NCBI GenBank assembly: GCA_017503015.1
Contig: JAFVTX010000049.1
Coordinates: forward strand, 1 to 64,000
Reading direction: 5' to 3'
Source: Fibrobacter sp.
GTDB taxonomy: Bacteria > Fibrobacterota > Fibrobacteria > Fibrobacterales > Fibrobacteraceae
DNA: 64,000 nt
This document shows, piece after piece, positions 42,878 to 52,745 of this stretch (the stretch's first letter is position 1; each line of letters starts with the position of its first letter). The position numbers were made by a program, and so were the translations under genes. The notes below the pieces were generated by a model. That model was not told the DNA's origin and ran no database searches. It worked only from the letters and a program-made list of their open reading frames with translations.

Positions 42878-42957
42878 AGTTCGCTCCTTTCTTGGGGTTC
42901 CCTTCTTAATCTTTTTCGTGTTAAACTAAATTATTTTTTTCAAAAGAGGACACAATT

Positions 42958-43875
42958 TTAGAAAATATCCATATTTAATCTAAGGCCCTGTTTCTTGACG
43001 TCTGCGATTAGGCCGTCAATATCGGTACCTATGCGGTCCAGTTCCTTAATTATGTCGCCTTTTTTAGACAAAATCAACCCCACGGTGTTGTCGTCCTGGG
43101 AGATTTTCGCCTGGATGGTTTCAAGTTCCGTTTTAAGCCCGCGGACCTGGGTCAGGAGGGTATCTACATGAGCCACAAGGTTTTCCACTTTCTGGACGGT
43201 GCCCTCGGCCCTTTCGGGAACATTTCCCAGGCTGGATTTCGCCTTGTCCAGAGTTCCTTCGGCTTTTGAAAGCAGGTCCTTGGCCTCGCCCACCCATTCC
43301 TGGACTGATTCCTGCGATGTCCCAACCAGGTCATCTGCCTTCTTGAGCACGCGGTCAAGACGCTTGCCCGCTGTACCCTTGGTTACGGAATCTTTCAGGG
43401 CGCCCATCTGGGTGGCAATGGAGTCCAGCTCCGAGAGGATAAAGGCAATGTTTCGGCCTATGGCGTTGGCGCCCTCTTCGTAGTAGCCGTTCACCGTATC
43501 GCCGTCGGCAATCAGGTCCTTTGAATCCCCGGTCAACACGCTGAGTTCACGTTCGCCCATAAGCCCTGCCGTTTTCAGGCGGAACTCGGAGTTTTTCGGA
43601 ATCTTGGTATCGGCAAGCACGCGGGCCGTTACGTAAACCGCTTCGTCTGTCAGCTGCACCTTTGCAATTTCGCCCTTGGTGATTCCGCGAACTTCTACGC
43701 GGTTGCCCGGAGAAAGAGTTCCGACACTTTCGTAGCGCACCACAAAACTGTAGCGGTCATGGTGGGGGCTTGCCGGATGGAACAGGTACAGGGCCATGCC
43801 GCACCCGACCACGATAATCGAGAAGACGACAAAGGGGAATAAATTGGAACGGAATTTTCGACGGAAGCTATTCAT
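42958..43875 (-). CDS. MCE/MlaD family lipid-transport protein (second copy)
   Basis: The 305-residue protein has one N-terminal membrane helix (about 12-32), an MCE domain (GTLSPGNRVEVRGITKGEI, LKTAGLMGERELSV) and a coiled-coil region to about 270. It ends in LNMDIF, like the first copy at 4826-5734. Its start overlaps the hprK stop by 8 bases. Neither copy lies with a permease or ATPase gene of an Mla system in the window. Confidence 0.88.
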   Translation of the reverse strand: MNSFRRKFRSNLFPFVVFSIIVVGCGMALYLFHPASPHHDRYSFVVRYESVGTLSPGNRVEVRGITKGEIAKVQLTDEAVYVTARVLADTKIPKNSEFRLKTAGLMGERELSVLTGDSKDLIADGDTVNGYYEEGANAIGRNIAFILSELDSIATQMGALKDSVTKGTAGKRLDRVLKKADDLVGTSQESVQEWVGEAKDLLSKAEGTLDKAKSSLGNVPERAEGTVQKVENLVAHVDTLLTQVRGLKTELETIQAKISQDDNTVGLILSKKGDIIKELDRIGTDIDGLIADVKKQGLRLNMDIF

Positions 43876-44899
43876 AGGGGGACCAGTTCTCCGGCTCCAT
43901 TTCCAAGAGGTCGTCGGTGTATTCGCCTTTCGCCTTGGCCTTGATTTTCTGCATCAGGTTTTCATTGAAATCCCGGGCCACGTTCTGGCCGTTCATTTTC
44001 ATGAGGGCATTCATGGCAATCACTTCGCAAATCACCGTCAGGTTCTTGCCCGGTGACACGGGAATCACAATCTTCGGGATAGAAACGCCCATAACGACTT
44101 CGTCCAACTCATTCAGACCCGTGCGCTCGTAAGAAACGTTCTGGCTCCAGGGCTGGAGTTCCACGATGACTTCGATCTTTTTCACCTTGCGGATAGCGTG
44201 GATACCGAACATGGAGCGAATGTCCAAGAGGCCCACCCCGCGGATTTCCATGTGGTGGCGGATCAGAGGGTCGGGGCGTCCGATAATCACGTTGCCCACG
44301 TGGCTTACATGAACCACATCGTCGGCCACCATGCGGTGTCCGCTTTCTACCAGGTCCAGCACGCATTCGGACTTGCCCACGTTGCTGTCGCCCACAAAGA
44401 GCATGCCTATACCATAGACATCCACGAGACTCCCGTGGATAATGGCGTGAGGCGCAAAGAATTCCTCGAGAATTCTCTGGGCAATCTTGTTGAACTCGTA
44501 GGTGTGGAGCGTCGTAGAGAACAGCGGGATATGCAGCTTGCTGCACATGGCCCGAAGTTCCGGGTGGGGCATCTGGGCATGGGTCACCACCCACATGGGC
44601 GCCTTGAAAACAGAAAGGCTTTCAAAGACCTTCACGCGGCCCGCAGTACCCAGAGATTCCAGGTAGTTCCATTCCGTATGGCCCACCACCTGGATTTGCT
44701 CCGAACTATAAACTTTGGTATAACCCGCCATGGCAAGGCCAGGGCGGTGGATACCGCTTTCGGCAATGTTTGTGTTCAGGTCCTCTTCCGGAGAATGGAG
44801 GGCCAGCTGCAAATCCTTGCCGTAGCGACAGAAAAAGTCTCGCACCGAGAGTTTTTCCCGGTGCAAAACCTTGATGTCTTTCAGTCTGGATTCAGCCAT
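43868..44899 (-). CDS. hprK: HPr kinase/phosphorylase
   Basis: The 343-residue protein has a substrate-like N-terminal domain and a C-terminal kinase domain with Walker A GDSNVGKSE (170-178), a preceding HGSLVDVYG (His155) and the signature RGVGLLDIRSMFG. HprK phosphorylates and dephosphorylates HPr at the serine site (kept in ptsH at 4547-4819). The start shares one base with the HPF stop (TAATG). Confidence 0.95.
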   Translation of the reverse strand: MAESRLKDIKVLHREKLSVRDFFCRYGKDLQLALHSPEEDLNTNIAESGIHRPGLAMAGYTKVYSSEQIQVVGHTEWNYLESLGTAGRVKVFESLSVFKAPMWVVTHAQMPHPELRAMCSKLHIPLFSTTLHTYEFNKIAQRILEEFFAPHAIIHGSLVDVYGIGMLFVGDSNVGKSECVLDLVESGHRMVADDVVHVSHVGNVIIGRPDPLIRHHMEIRGVGLLDIRSMFGIHAIRKVKKIEVIVELQPWSQNVSYERTGLNELDEVVMGVSIPKIVIPVSPGKNLTVICEVIAMNALMKMNGQNVARDFNENLMQKIKAKAKGEYTDDLLEMEPENWSPYE

Positions 44900-45216
44900 T
44901 AGGACAGATCAGAGAGGGGCTGGGCACGATGATCGTTCTGCTTTTCGTTGGCCTTCTTCAGCTGGGTCTTGACTCTTTCCAGGGCCACGTCCACAGCCTT
45001 GCCCATGTTCTCTTCGTCGGCAGAAGCCACCACCACGGAGCCCGTGATGTTCACGGAGATTTCGCAATGGCGCTGGTGCTCCACTTCGTGATCCAAAATG
45101 ACGGAGGCTCCCGTGATGTTCGGGTAGAACTTTGCCAGTTTGTCCATTTCTTCTTGAATCCTATCCTGGAGACCGGCAGATGCATTAAAATGACGGGCAG
45201 AAAATTGAATATCCAT
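44899..45216 (-). CDS. hpf: ribosome hibernation promoting factor (short HPF/RaiA type)
   Basis: The 105-residue protein begins MDIQFSARHFNASAGLQDRI and shows HCEISVNI, typical of short HPF proteins that dimerise or inactivate ribosomes in starvation. The start at 45216 is chosen because GGAGG lies 7 bases upstream; the longer frame (45246) adds ten unusual residues. It is followed directly by hprK, and lies downstream of rpoN, as in the proteobacterial rpoN cluster. Confidence 0.93.
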   Translation of the reverse strand: MDIQFSARHFNASAGLQDRIQEEMDKLAKFYPNITGASVILDHEVEHQRHCEISVNITGSVVVASADEENMGKAVDVALERVKTQLKKANEKQNDHRAQPLSDLS

Positions 45217-45403
45217 TGTAAACCTCCGTATGTTGAGATGGCACATTTCGATGTTCTAGCATCGCATCTAGAGTATATACATCTTTTTTTATAAAAAAAG
45301 CAAATATAATATGTTTTTTTCGAAAAATAATTCGCCCAATTTGGAATAATGAGGGGAAATTTTGGGGAATTTCGGAATAATTGCAGAATATTTGTGTTTG
45401 TTT

Positions 45404-45419
45404 GTAAACAAAAGTTTAC
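45404..45419. promoter_or_regulatory. GTAAAC/GTTTAC inverted repeat between hpf and rpoN
   Basis: A perfect 6-bp inverted repeat with a 4-base AAAA centre, embedded in an AT-rich run just past the rpoN stop. It could be a protein-binding site or a weak transcript end; its role is unknown. Confidence 0.35.
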
Positions 45420-45431
45420 ATAAAGGCAAGC

Positions 45432-47084
45432 CTAAAGCGCCTTGCGGAGCCTGGCAGGGAGGATTTTCAGTTCCTCTTCCCGATACTTGGCCACCGTGCG
45501 GCGAGCCACCTTGATGCCCTGCTTGTCCAGGGCGTCTGCGATGGCCTGGTCCGAAAGGGGCTTTTTCTTGTCTTCTTCATCCACAAGCTTCTTGATAGCT
45601 TCAAGAATCTGGGCCGAGCCGATTACTTCGTCGTTTGCGGCACTCCCCTGCTTGATGCCGGTAGTAAAGAACTGCTTGAGCTCAAAGATGCCGTAGGGCG
45701 TATCCACGTACTTTCCGTTGGTCACGCGGCTGATGGTGCTCAGGTCGCGGCCAACCTCGTCGGCAATGTCCTGCAGGATCATGGGCTTCAAGAAAGCGGG
45801 CCCCTGGCGGAAAAAAGCCTCTTGATGCTTGACGATGGCCATCATCACGTTTTCCATAGTGGAAAAACGGTTGTCCACCGCCTTGATGAATTCCTTTGCC
45901 TTGGAGAGGTTGTTCTGGATATATTCTCTGTCGTTCTTGCTCAGGTGCTTGTCGTTTAAAAGGGAAGCGTAAGTCTGGTTCAGGTGCAGGCGTTTCTGGA
46001 CGCGGCGGCGGTAGCATTCCACCTCGAACCTGCCCTTCTTTTCTACCACCTTCATGTCGGCCACCTTGACCTGGTTCGGCGTGCTGGACATTTGCTGGCC
46101 CGGGTGGGGCGCAAGCCTAGAAAGACTGCTCACCGCCTGCTGCACCTCTTCGGTAGAGACGCCCAGGTCTTTTGCAATCTTGGCGTAACGAAGCGCCATC
46201 AGGTCGTCGAAACGCTCTTTCAAAATCTGGAGCGAAAGGGCCGGAAAATTTTCCAGGGATTCCGCCTGAATGATAAAACATTCTTGAAGGTTCCTGGCGC
46301 CGATTCCCCTGGGTCTAAAACTCCGGAGCACATGGAATGCCTCTACCACCGGGAGGCTCGCCTCTTCGAGGGGGATTTCGTTGCGGATCACCTTCTCGAT
46401 TTCGATGATGAAAGGATCGTTGTCGGACATGACCTTTGCCATGGCCATCTCGTCGGCACTTTGCAGAAAACCGTTTTCGTCCAGGGAGTCAATCAGGTAT
46501 TCCACCAGGCTGCGGAAACGAACTTCTGGGCAGCCCGCCTTTGCAAGCTGTGCCATAAGTTCGCGAGTTCCGTTCCAGTCCCTAAGCTGTAACAGCAGGC
46601 GGTCCTGGAGGCTTGCCTCCCTGTCTTTTTGCGGGCGGTCCCAGGCGTCGTCGGGGTCCTTCTGCTGGTTGACGGAATCCCTGTAAAGCGTATCCGTATG
46701 GTCAGTGCCGTCTTCGAGATACTGCGCCCAATTCAGCTCCGAAGGAGTAGAGCCGTCCAAAAGTCCGTGGTCCACGTCGGCGCTGTCTTCGAGAGTGCCC
46801 CGTTCAAAATCCAAAGAAGAAACCGTGCTGTCGTCAGAATTGCGGGACGTGTCTTCGGTATCGAAATCCGATTCGCCGGACTGCACCGATTCCGAGGGGG
46901 AATCCAGGGATTCTCCCAAGGGTTCGTCGTCAAATTCCAGCATGGGGTTCGCCTCTACCTCAGCCTTGATAGCGGTTTCCAGCTCCAGGGAATTCTTTTG
47001 CAGGATAGCAATAGACTGAAGCATCTGGGGCGAGATATTCTGCTCCAGCCGTTGACTCTGGCCTAAATGCATTCCTACATCCAT
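45432..47084 (-). CDS. rpoN: RNA polymerase sigma-54 factor
   Basis: The 550-residue protein has the glutamine-rich region I (MHLGQSQRLEQNISPQMLQS), an acidic region II of about 100 residues, the core-binding region, a helix-turn-helix and the RpoN box ARRTVAKYRE near the C-terminus. Sigma-54 needs activator ATPases and recognises -24/-12 promoters. It lies 8 bases from lptB, as in proteobacterial rpoN clusters. Confidence 0.97.
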   Translation of the reverse strand: MDVGMHLGQSQRLEQNISPQMLQSIAILQKNSLELETAIKAEVEANPMLEFDDEPLGESLDSPSESVQSGESDFDTEDTSRNSDDSTVSSLDFERGTLEDSADVDHGLLDGSTPSELNWAQYLEDGTDHTDTLYRDSVNQQKDPDDAWDRPQKDREASLQDRLLLQLRDWNGTRELMAQLAKAGCPEVRFRSLVEYLIDSLDENGFLQSADEMAMAKVMSDNDPFIIEIEKVIRNEIPLEEASLPVVEAFHVLRSFRPRGIGARNLQECFIIQAESLENFPALSLQILKERFDDLMALRYAKIAKDLGVSTEEVQQAVSSLSRLAPHPGQQMSSTPNQVKVADMKVVEKKGRFEVECYRRRVQKRLHLNQTYASLLNDKHLSKNDREYIQNNLSKAKEFIKAVDNRFSTMENVMMAIVKHQEAFFRQGPAFLKPMILQDIADEVGRDLSTISRVTNGKYVDTPYGIFELKQFFTTGIKQGSAANDEVIGSAQILEAIKKLVDEEDKKKPLSDQAIADALDKQGIKVARRTVAKYREEELKILPARLRKAL

Positions 47085-47092
47085 AAATTTTC

Positions 47093-47830
47093 CTAATCCA
47101 GCCTGAAACTGTCACCGAGGTAGATACGTCTGGCCTCGGGGTCGTTGGCCAGGTATTCCGCCGTACCTTCGGTAAGCACCTGGCTCTTGTACATGATATA
47201 GGCCCGGTCCGTAATGGAGAGGGTTTCGCGCACGTTGTGGTCGGTAATGAGCACGCCCATGCCCTTCTCTTTCAGCTCCGAAATGATAGACTGGATGTCG
47301 GCCACGGCGATAGGGTCGATACCGGCGAAGGGTTCGTCCAACAACAGGAACGACGGATCGCTGGCAAGAGCGCGAGCGATTTCTAGACGGCGCCGTTCAC
47401 CGCCGGAACAGCTATAAGACTTTGTCTTGCGGATATGGGTAATCTTGAATTCTTCCAGAAGTTCTTCCAGCCGCCTCTTGCGCTGGGCGCGTTTCATGTC
47501 CTGAGTTTCCAAGATGGCCATGATGTTGTCTTCTACAGAGAGCTTGCGGAAAATGGAAGCTTCTTGCGGCAGGTAGCCCACACCAAGTCTTGCCCGCTTG
47601 TACATGGGCTTGTCCGTCATCTCGATGTCGTCCAGAAAGATATGGCCTGAATCCGGACGGACCATGCCCACAATCATATAGAAAGACGTAGTCTTGCCGG
47701 CGCCGTTTGGTCCCAAGAGCCCGACCACCTCGCCCTGAGAGACGCTGATGGAAACATCGCTCACCACCTGGCGGCCACCGTAAACCTTGCGCAACTTGTC
47801 CGTGCGAATCGTGCTCACTACCGTTCTCAT
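47093..47830 (-). CDS. lptB: LPS export ABC transporter ATP-binding protein LptB
   Basis: The 245-residue protein has Walker A (GPNGAGKTT), LSVEDNIM, the signature [14 protein letters not shown] and Walker [14 protein letters not shown], and matches LptB in overall order. It powers lipopolysaccharide extraction with LptFG (not in this window). The start overlaps the LptA stop by 4 bases. Confidence 0.95.
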   Translation of the reverse strand: MRTVVSTIRTDKLRKVYGGRQVVSDVSISVSQGEVVGLLGPNGAGKTTSFYMIVGMVRPDSGHIFLDDIEMTDKPMYKRARLGVGYLPQEASIFRKLSVEDNIMAILETQDMKRAQRKRRLEELLEEFKITHIRKTKSYSCSGGERRRLEIARALASDPSFLLLDEPFAGIDPIAVADIQSIISELKEKGMGVLITDHNVRETLSITDRAYIMYKSQVLTEGTAEYLANDPEARRIYLGDSFRLD

Positions 47831-49209
47831 TTGGCGTTCTCCTTTTTCGGGGCTGGTCGAGGTTGTGATTCCTTGGATTTCATGGCCTTGCGGAACAGCT
47901 CTCCCCTCTTGGAATTTTCATGCATCAACCTATCCTGGACACTGCCTTCGGGCTTGGTCTCTACGCTGGTGGCCTTGGGAGCCGAAACCTTGGAACTGTC
48001 CGAAGGCTGTGCCAAAACAGATTTCGTAGAATCGGTTTTGGAGGAATCGGCATCCAACAGTTTCTTCTTGTTCCGCTGTTCCTTTTCCATGTCGATATAC
48101 CTTCCGCTGGCCATGGTCCCGCCGCCCAAAAGCCGTAACGACTTGACAGCGTTTTTCTGGGCATCGAAAAGGATATTGATGGTATCTCCGGCGGCTTCGT
48201 TCTTACCTGCGACGGTGCGGTCTTTCTTGACGTAGAAATAGGTACTCTGGGCCTTGCCGGACACAACCGCATGGTCCATCTTTCCCTCGTTAAAGTACAT
48301 ATCTAGCCTGTTTCCGTCCATCTGGTTCTGGTAATCGGGAAGGTCCGTCTCGTAAAAGAACCCCCGTGCATTCAAATTTACATACAGGCGTTCAATCTTG
48401 TTGTCCTTGAAGGCGGCATAGAGGGTGTCCCCGAAGGCTTCCGTCACGCTTCCCGGGGCGTTTTTCTTGGCGTCCTCTTGCTGGATACCGTGGGCATTCC
48501 GAATGACCAAGGCCGAACGCAGGGACTTGCCCGTAGAATCCAGGGTGAGGTAGATGGAATCCCCCGTCAGGTGGTAATTCTTCATATCGAATGTGGGACT
48601 GCCCTTCATGGAAAGCCAGTTGTCCTTGCGGTTGAAATAACCCGTATCGCAGGTGACCACCATGTCGTCCTGGGTGACTTTTACCTTCTGGTAGGCTTCG
48701 GCAAAAGATTCTCCCTTGTTGTAAATGATGGTCTTGGCTTCAATCAGGACCGTATCGATTTTCCCGTCCTTCTTTTTTTCGAACTCATAGAGTTTCGGCT
48801 TTTCGGGCATGGTGAGAATTTCTTTTTCCCGGTCGTAAACCAGATAGTCCCCTGTAAACATGTAGGTCTTTGCCGAATCGGCGGCCACAACACTCCCACG
48901 GGCCGAAGCGATACCCTTTTTCTTGTTGTAAATGCCGGTTTGCGCCTTGATGTATCCGGACGGGTGTGCCGCCAAGAAACCTCCCTCGCACTGGAGGATT
49001 TCAGCATCCTTGTTCCAGGTGGCCTTTTCGGTCTTGAAATCCAGGGAGTCGTGAACAAAATGGACCTTGCCCTGCAGCAGCAGGTTCCCGCGGGTACGGG
49101 CCACCTCCAAATTGTCCGCATGTTTCATAATAAGGGGAGACGTCTGCGAAAAGGCACAACCGAATGCAACCAGAAACAGGAACAGTACTTTTTTCGGGAG
49201 GACACTCAT
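47827..49209 (-). CDS. lptA: LptA/OstA-like LPS transport protein
   Basis: The 460-residue protein has a signal peptide ([15 protein letters not shown]) and repeated OstA-like beta strands, e.g. [21 protein letters not shown]. It is far longer than E. coli LptA (about 185 residues) and resembles the extended OstA proteins of other diderms, ending in a Lys/Ser-rich tail. It sits between lptC and lptB, so a role in bridging LPS across the periplasm is likely. Confidence 0.88.
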   Translation of the reverse strand: MSVLPKKVLFLFLVAFGCAFSQTSPLIMKHADNLEVARTRGNLLLQGKVHFVHDSLDFKTEKATWNKDAEILQCEGGFLAAHPSGYIKAQTGIYNKKKGIASARGSVVAADSAKTYMFTGDYLVYDREKEILTMPEKPKLYEFEKKKDGKIDTVLIEAKTIIYNKGESFAEAYQKVKVTQDDMVVTCDTGYFNRKDNWLSMKGSPTFDMKNYHLTGDSIYLTLDSTGKSLRSALVIRNAHGIQQEDAKKNAPGSVTEAFGDTLYAAFKDNKIERLYVNLNARGFFYETDLPDYQNQMDGNRLDMYFNEGKMDHAVVSGKAQSTYFYVKKDRTVAGKNEAAGDTINILFDAQKNAVKSLRLLGGGTMASGRYIDMEKEQRNKKKLLDADSSKTDSTKSVLAQPSDSSKVSAPKATSVETKPEGSVQDRLMHENSKRGELFRKAMKSKESQPRPAPKKENAK

Positions 49210-49853
49210 TCCTTGCGTTCCTCTGCCTGTTGCGGTACAGCTGCCGCAGAATCCCGTTTCTCGATTTCTTCAGCCTTGGCCTTGTCCTCTTCCTTGATTC
49301 GGTTGGCAGCATCCTGGAAAATGCCCGTGATGTTGGAAAGGATTTTCCAGTGGTCCATCTTGGCGTCGCTTTCAAATCCCTTGCCTTGCAGCACGTCGCC
49401 ATCTTCGGAGACCACCCGCACATAGCTTTCGGTCTTGACCAAGTTGTCCTTCTTGTTCCAGAGCAGAGAATCCGCACGGACAGAGGCGCCCTTGGGCGTA
49501 AGGGCGTACACATGGCCGTAGGCATAGACGTAGGTGAACTTCATGTCGAGCCGGCCGGAATCCGCCCGCAAGAATGCGGAACGTTCTCCCAGGGAATCGT
49601 AGATGTCCACCAGCACAGGCCGCACGAAAACTTCTTCGGTGTTGGACCACCGCTCCAGATAGGCCGTCTTGAGTTTCCAGCTCAGCACGCCCTTGTCGTA
49701 GCTGTCCATGAGGGTGGTGTCGGTAAAGAGCATCTGGGGTCTATCTACATGGATCCAAGGCTTTTCTTCTTCGATTTCGGCACAACCCACCAAGACCGCG
49801 CCCAAGGCAAGAACGCGACACCACCTGGTGATGCTTGGCAAAAGTCGTGCCAC
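49206..49853 (-). CDS. lptC: LPS export protein LptC (lipoprotein form)
   Basis: The 215-residue protein has a lipoprotein-like signal (ALGAVLVGC) where E. coli LptC has a membrane anchor, and the beta-jellyroll pattern (LSWKLKTAYLERWS, GRLDMKFTYVYAYG, DGDVLQGKGFE). It ends in an Ala/Glu-rich tail. It overlaps lptA by 4 bases and follows rpiB after 9 bases. Confidence 0.88.
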   Translation of the reverse strand: MARLLPSITRWCRVLALGAVLVGCAEIEEEKPWIHVDRPQMLFTDTTLMDSYDKGVLSWKLKTAYLERWSNTEEVFVRPVLVDIYDSLGERSAFLRADSGRLDMKFTYVYAYGHVYALTPKGASVRADSLLWNKKDNLVKTESYVRVVSEDGDVLQGKGFESDAKMDHWKILSNITGIFQDAANRIKEEDKAKAEEIEKRDSAAAVPQQAEERKE

Positions 49854-49862
49854 CGGCTACCC

Positions 49863-50300
49863 TTAGCCCGCTTCGAACATATCGATGCGCTTCTTGTGCT
49901 TGCCGCCCATGAATTCCGTTTCCAGGAACTTGGTGGCGAACACTTCGCACTGGGCGTAAGCGATAATGCGAGCTCCCATGCAAAGCACGTTGGCATCGTT
50001 GTGAAGTCGAGTGAATTCGCAAGAGGTAAGGTCGCCCACCACGGCAGCGCGGATTCCCTTGTGCTTGTTTGCCGCCATGCTCATGCCGATACCCGTACCG
50101 CAAATGAGGATTCCGCAATCCGCCTCTTTGCCCGTAATCTTGTTGCAGACCCTGTCGGCAAAAATCGGGTAGTCACAGGATTCCGTAGAATCGGTTCCCA
50201 TGTCAAGGACCTTGTAGCCCTTGCCTTCCAGGAACTTGACGAGTTTTTCCTTGTATTCGAATGCGGCGTGGTCACAGCCGATAGCGATGGTCTTGAACAT
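49863..50300 (-). CDS. rpiB: ribose-5-phosphate isomerase B
   Basis: The 145-residue protein matches RpiB: MFKTIAIGCDHAAFEYK, the catalytic Cys in DCGILICGTGIGMSMAANK and LHNDANVLCMGAR. It interconverts ribose- and ribulose-5-phosphate. The start at 50300 is the family start; an in-frame ATG at 50357 adds residues unlike the family. It is the first gene of the lpt/rpoN operon. Confidence 0.95.
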   Translation of the reverse strand: MFKTIAIGCDHAAFEYKEKLVKFLEGKGYKVLDMGTDSTESCDYPIFADRVCNKITGKEADCGILICGTGIGMSMAANKHKGIRAAVVGDLTSCEFTRLHNDANVLCMGARIIAYAQCEVFATKFLETEFMGGKHKKRIDMFEAG

Positions 50301-50431
50301 GATAAAATCCCGTTTTGCGAGTTGAAAAGGTCCACTTATTTGAACTTCGTCACCCAATATAGATAATTCATCGGATTAAAGCCTAATCCTTTCTCGGATT
50401 CCAAGCAAAATAAATCTATTTTTGGCCTGTT

Positions 50432-51880
50432 ATGAGCAATCTGGAAACCGACAGCAAGTTCCTAAAAAAGGCGATGATTGTAAACATTGTGGGGACAATC
50501 CTCAAGGTTTGCGGTCCGCTTTTGACTTTCGTGATGGCGCGTATTTTTGGCGCCGCTGAATTTGGAATCTTTGTATCTGCCCAGACCCTCCTTTTGACCA
50601 TTGCGCATTCAGCAACTCTTGGGCTCGACAAGGGCCTGTACTGGTACTTGCCACAGAACGGCCTACACGGTCGCCCCCGATACGACGGCATCATGGAATC
50701 CTTCTGGATTTCGGCAGCCATCTCGATTCTTTGCACGGCTGTCATTTTTGTGGGATCCTTCACGCCCTACATTTCCAAGGAACTTCCCTGGTACGCCCTT
50801 TCGCTTTTGTTCTATGTGGGCACCTATGTCTTTAGCACCGCTTCCGAAGGCAACCGCCGTCCGCAAAACGCCGTATTCGTGAATTCATTCTTGACGGTGA
50901 CTCTTGCACCGGCAACCTCCATTGCACTCCACTTCATGGGAATCCCGCATGCGCTTCCGCTGGGTCTCTTGGTGGGCCAGGTGGTGGGCTTTATCGTGCA
51001 TTTTGTGCTGGTCCGCAGGCAGTTTCCCGAAATGCCCTTGCGCCCTCACAAGACGGTTTCGTGGGTGCTGTTGCGTTACTCGCTCCCGCTAGGGGTCGAT
51101 GAATTCGTGTCGTCTTTCCTGATCCGTTCGAGCCTCTGGATGGTCATGTTGTTCCTTGGCCCCGAAAAGGCTGGCGCCTACGGCATCATGGTCACCATTT
51201 CCAATGCGCTCCAGACGATTCGTGTCGGATTCACGCCGATTCTTACACCGGTGGTGGCGGGCATGAACAAGGAACGCCTCAAGACCGACCTCAAGCCGGT
51301 CTATAGTTACTGCGTTTTCATGGTCACCTTCATCCAGCTCATGATCGGATTCTTCATCGTGCTGTTCCCGGACTTGATTCTGGGCATTGCGGGCAAGGAC
51401 TTTATCGTGCAGCCCGAAACCTTGGGAATCCTGTTGCTGGTGCACCTCGTAGCGGGTTTTGGCGGTATGTCCCTAGTGGTGCTGAACGGCATGGGCAAGA
51501 GCCTGTATTCCTTGATTATGGATATCGTTTCCCTTGGCGTTGCACTCCTGTCGGGCTATTTGTTGATTCCGACCTACGGCCTTGTGGGGGCAGCCCTTTC
51601 GATGCTCAGCTACAACATATTTGCAGTCATCTGCAACAACATTTACCTTTTCAAGATGGGCTTGCAGCCCTACTCCTTGCGGCTCTTGTCGCAAGTGTTC
51701 TGGATCTTATTCTTGATTGCATTCTATATTGCCATCAACATGCAGGTGTTTACCTTGTCCATGCTCGAAAAAGCCGTCGTTTACGTGGTGATTCTTTTGG
51801 CTCTTGGCGCTTATGGCCTTGTAGTCAAGAAAAAGATGGACAAAGACAGGAACGCCGTCTCGGCAGGAAATAAAAAATGA
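50432..51880 (+). CDS. polysaccharide biosynthesis flippase (Wzx/MATE-like)
   Basis: The 482-residue protein has about 12-14 membrane helices spread over its length, as in the oligosaccharide flippase family (MOP superfamily). It should move lipid-linked oligosaccharide across the inner membrane. The first gene of a plus-strand glycan operon, it overlaps licD by 4 bases (ATGA). It lacks a strong Shine-Dalgarno sequence. Confidence 0.92.
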   Translation: MSNLETDSKFLKKAMIVNIVGTILKVCGPLLTFVMARIFGAAEFGIFVSAQTLLLTIAHSATLGLDKGLYWYLPQNGLHGRPRYDGIMESFWISAAISILCTAVIFVGSFTPYISKELPWYALSLLFYVGTYVFSTASEGNRRPQNAVFVNSFLTVTLAPATSIALHFMGIPHALPLGLLVGQVVGFIVHFVLVRRQFPEMPLRPHKTVSWVLLRYSLPLGVDEFVSSFLIRSSLWMVMLFLGPEKAGAYGIMVTISNALQTIRVGFTPILTPVVAGMNKERLKTDLKPVYSYCVFMVTFIQLMIGFFIVLFPDLILGIAGKDFIVQPETLGILLLVHLVAGFGGMSLVVLNGMGKSLYSLIMDIVSLGVALLSGYLLIPTYGLVGAALSMLSYNIFAVICNNIYLFKMGLQPYSLRLLSQVFWILFLIAFYIAINMQVFTLSMLEKAVVYVVILLALGAYGLVVKKKMDKDRNAVSAGNKK

Positions 51881-52686
51881 AGAAGATTGAACAGCAGGAA
51901 TGTCGTGAAATCCAGATGTCCATTCTGGACGAGATTGACCGCATTTGCAAGGAAAACAACCTGAAGTATAGCCTAGCCTACGGCACGCTTTTGGGCGCGG
52001 TGCGTCACAAGGGCTATATCCCTTGGGACGACGATATTGACATTTGCATGTTGCGCGAGGATTACGAAAAACTCATCGCCATCCTGAAAGACAAGAATGC
52101 GGCGGGCCACAAGGAATGGCTCACTCTGGTCGACGATACCTGCGACGGCTATTTCTATCCGTTTGCCAAGGCCTACGACAACCGCACTACGGTCAAGATG
52201 GAACGTCACAAGGGCGAAATGGGAATCTGGGTCGATATTTTCCCGCTGGACGGACTCCCAAAATCGAGTTTCTTTGAAAAGGCGTTCGTGCTCTACTGCA
52301 GTTTTTTGCGCGTGATTACGCTTGCCATTACGACCGACTTCAAGTCGAAGGGTTACGACGCTTGGACGCTTCTGTACAAGCGGTTCTTCTATGCCATCGC
52401 CTGCATCGTGGGCAAAAAACGCTTCTGCCGCTATGTGGAACGGGTGATTCGTCGCTACCCCACAGCCCATTCGGGCCATGTGGCGACCCTTTTCTTCGAT
52501 ACCAAAACCGACCGCATTTTGGACCTGAAAAAAATTGCGGAAACGGTGGACTATCCCTTCGAAAACCGCAAATTTAGCGGTTACAAGAATTACGATTACT
52601 ACCTGTCGCTCTTCTACCGCGACTACATGCAGCTTCCGCCGGTCGAAAAACGCTACAATCACGGGCTTGACGTGTGGTGGAAATAA
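51877..52686 (+). CDS. LicD family phosphotransferase
   Basis: The 269-residue protein has the LicD signature LAYGTLLGAVRHKGYIPWDD followed by DIDI. LicD enzymes transfer phosphocholine or similar groups (from CDP-alcohols) to cell-surface glycans. The next genes encode a PLP enzyme and a LicC-like cytidylyltransferase, so the transferred group may be made locally. Confidence 0.92.
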   Translation: MKKIEQQECREIQMSILDEIDRICKENNLKYSLAYGTLLGAVRHKGYIPWDDDIDICMLREDYEKLIAILKDKNAAGHKEWLTLVDDTCDGYFYPFAKAYDNRTTVKMERHKGEMGIWVDIFPLDGLPKSSFFEKAFVLYCSFLRVITLAITTDFKSKGYDAWTLLYKRFFYAIACIVGKKRFCRYVERVIRRYPTAHSGHVATLFFDTKTDRILDLKKIAETVDYPFENRKFSGYKNYDYYLSLFYRDYMQLPPVEKRYNHGLDVWWK

Positions 52687-52745
52687 GGAAAAACGTATAT
52701 TTAAAAAGGTTTTGAATCGGGGTATAAGCCCCACAAAGGTAAAAC

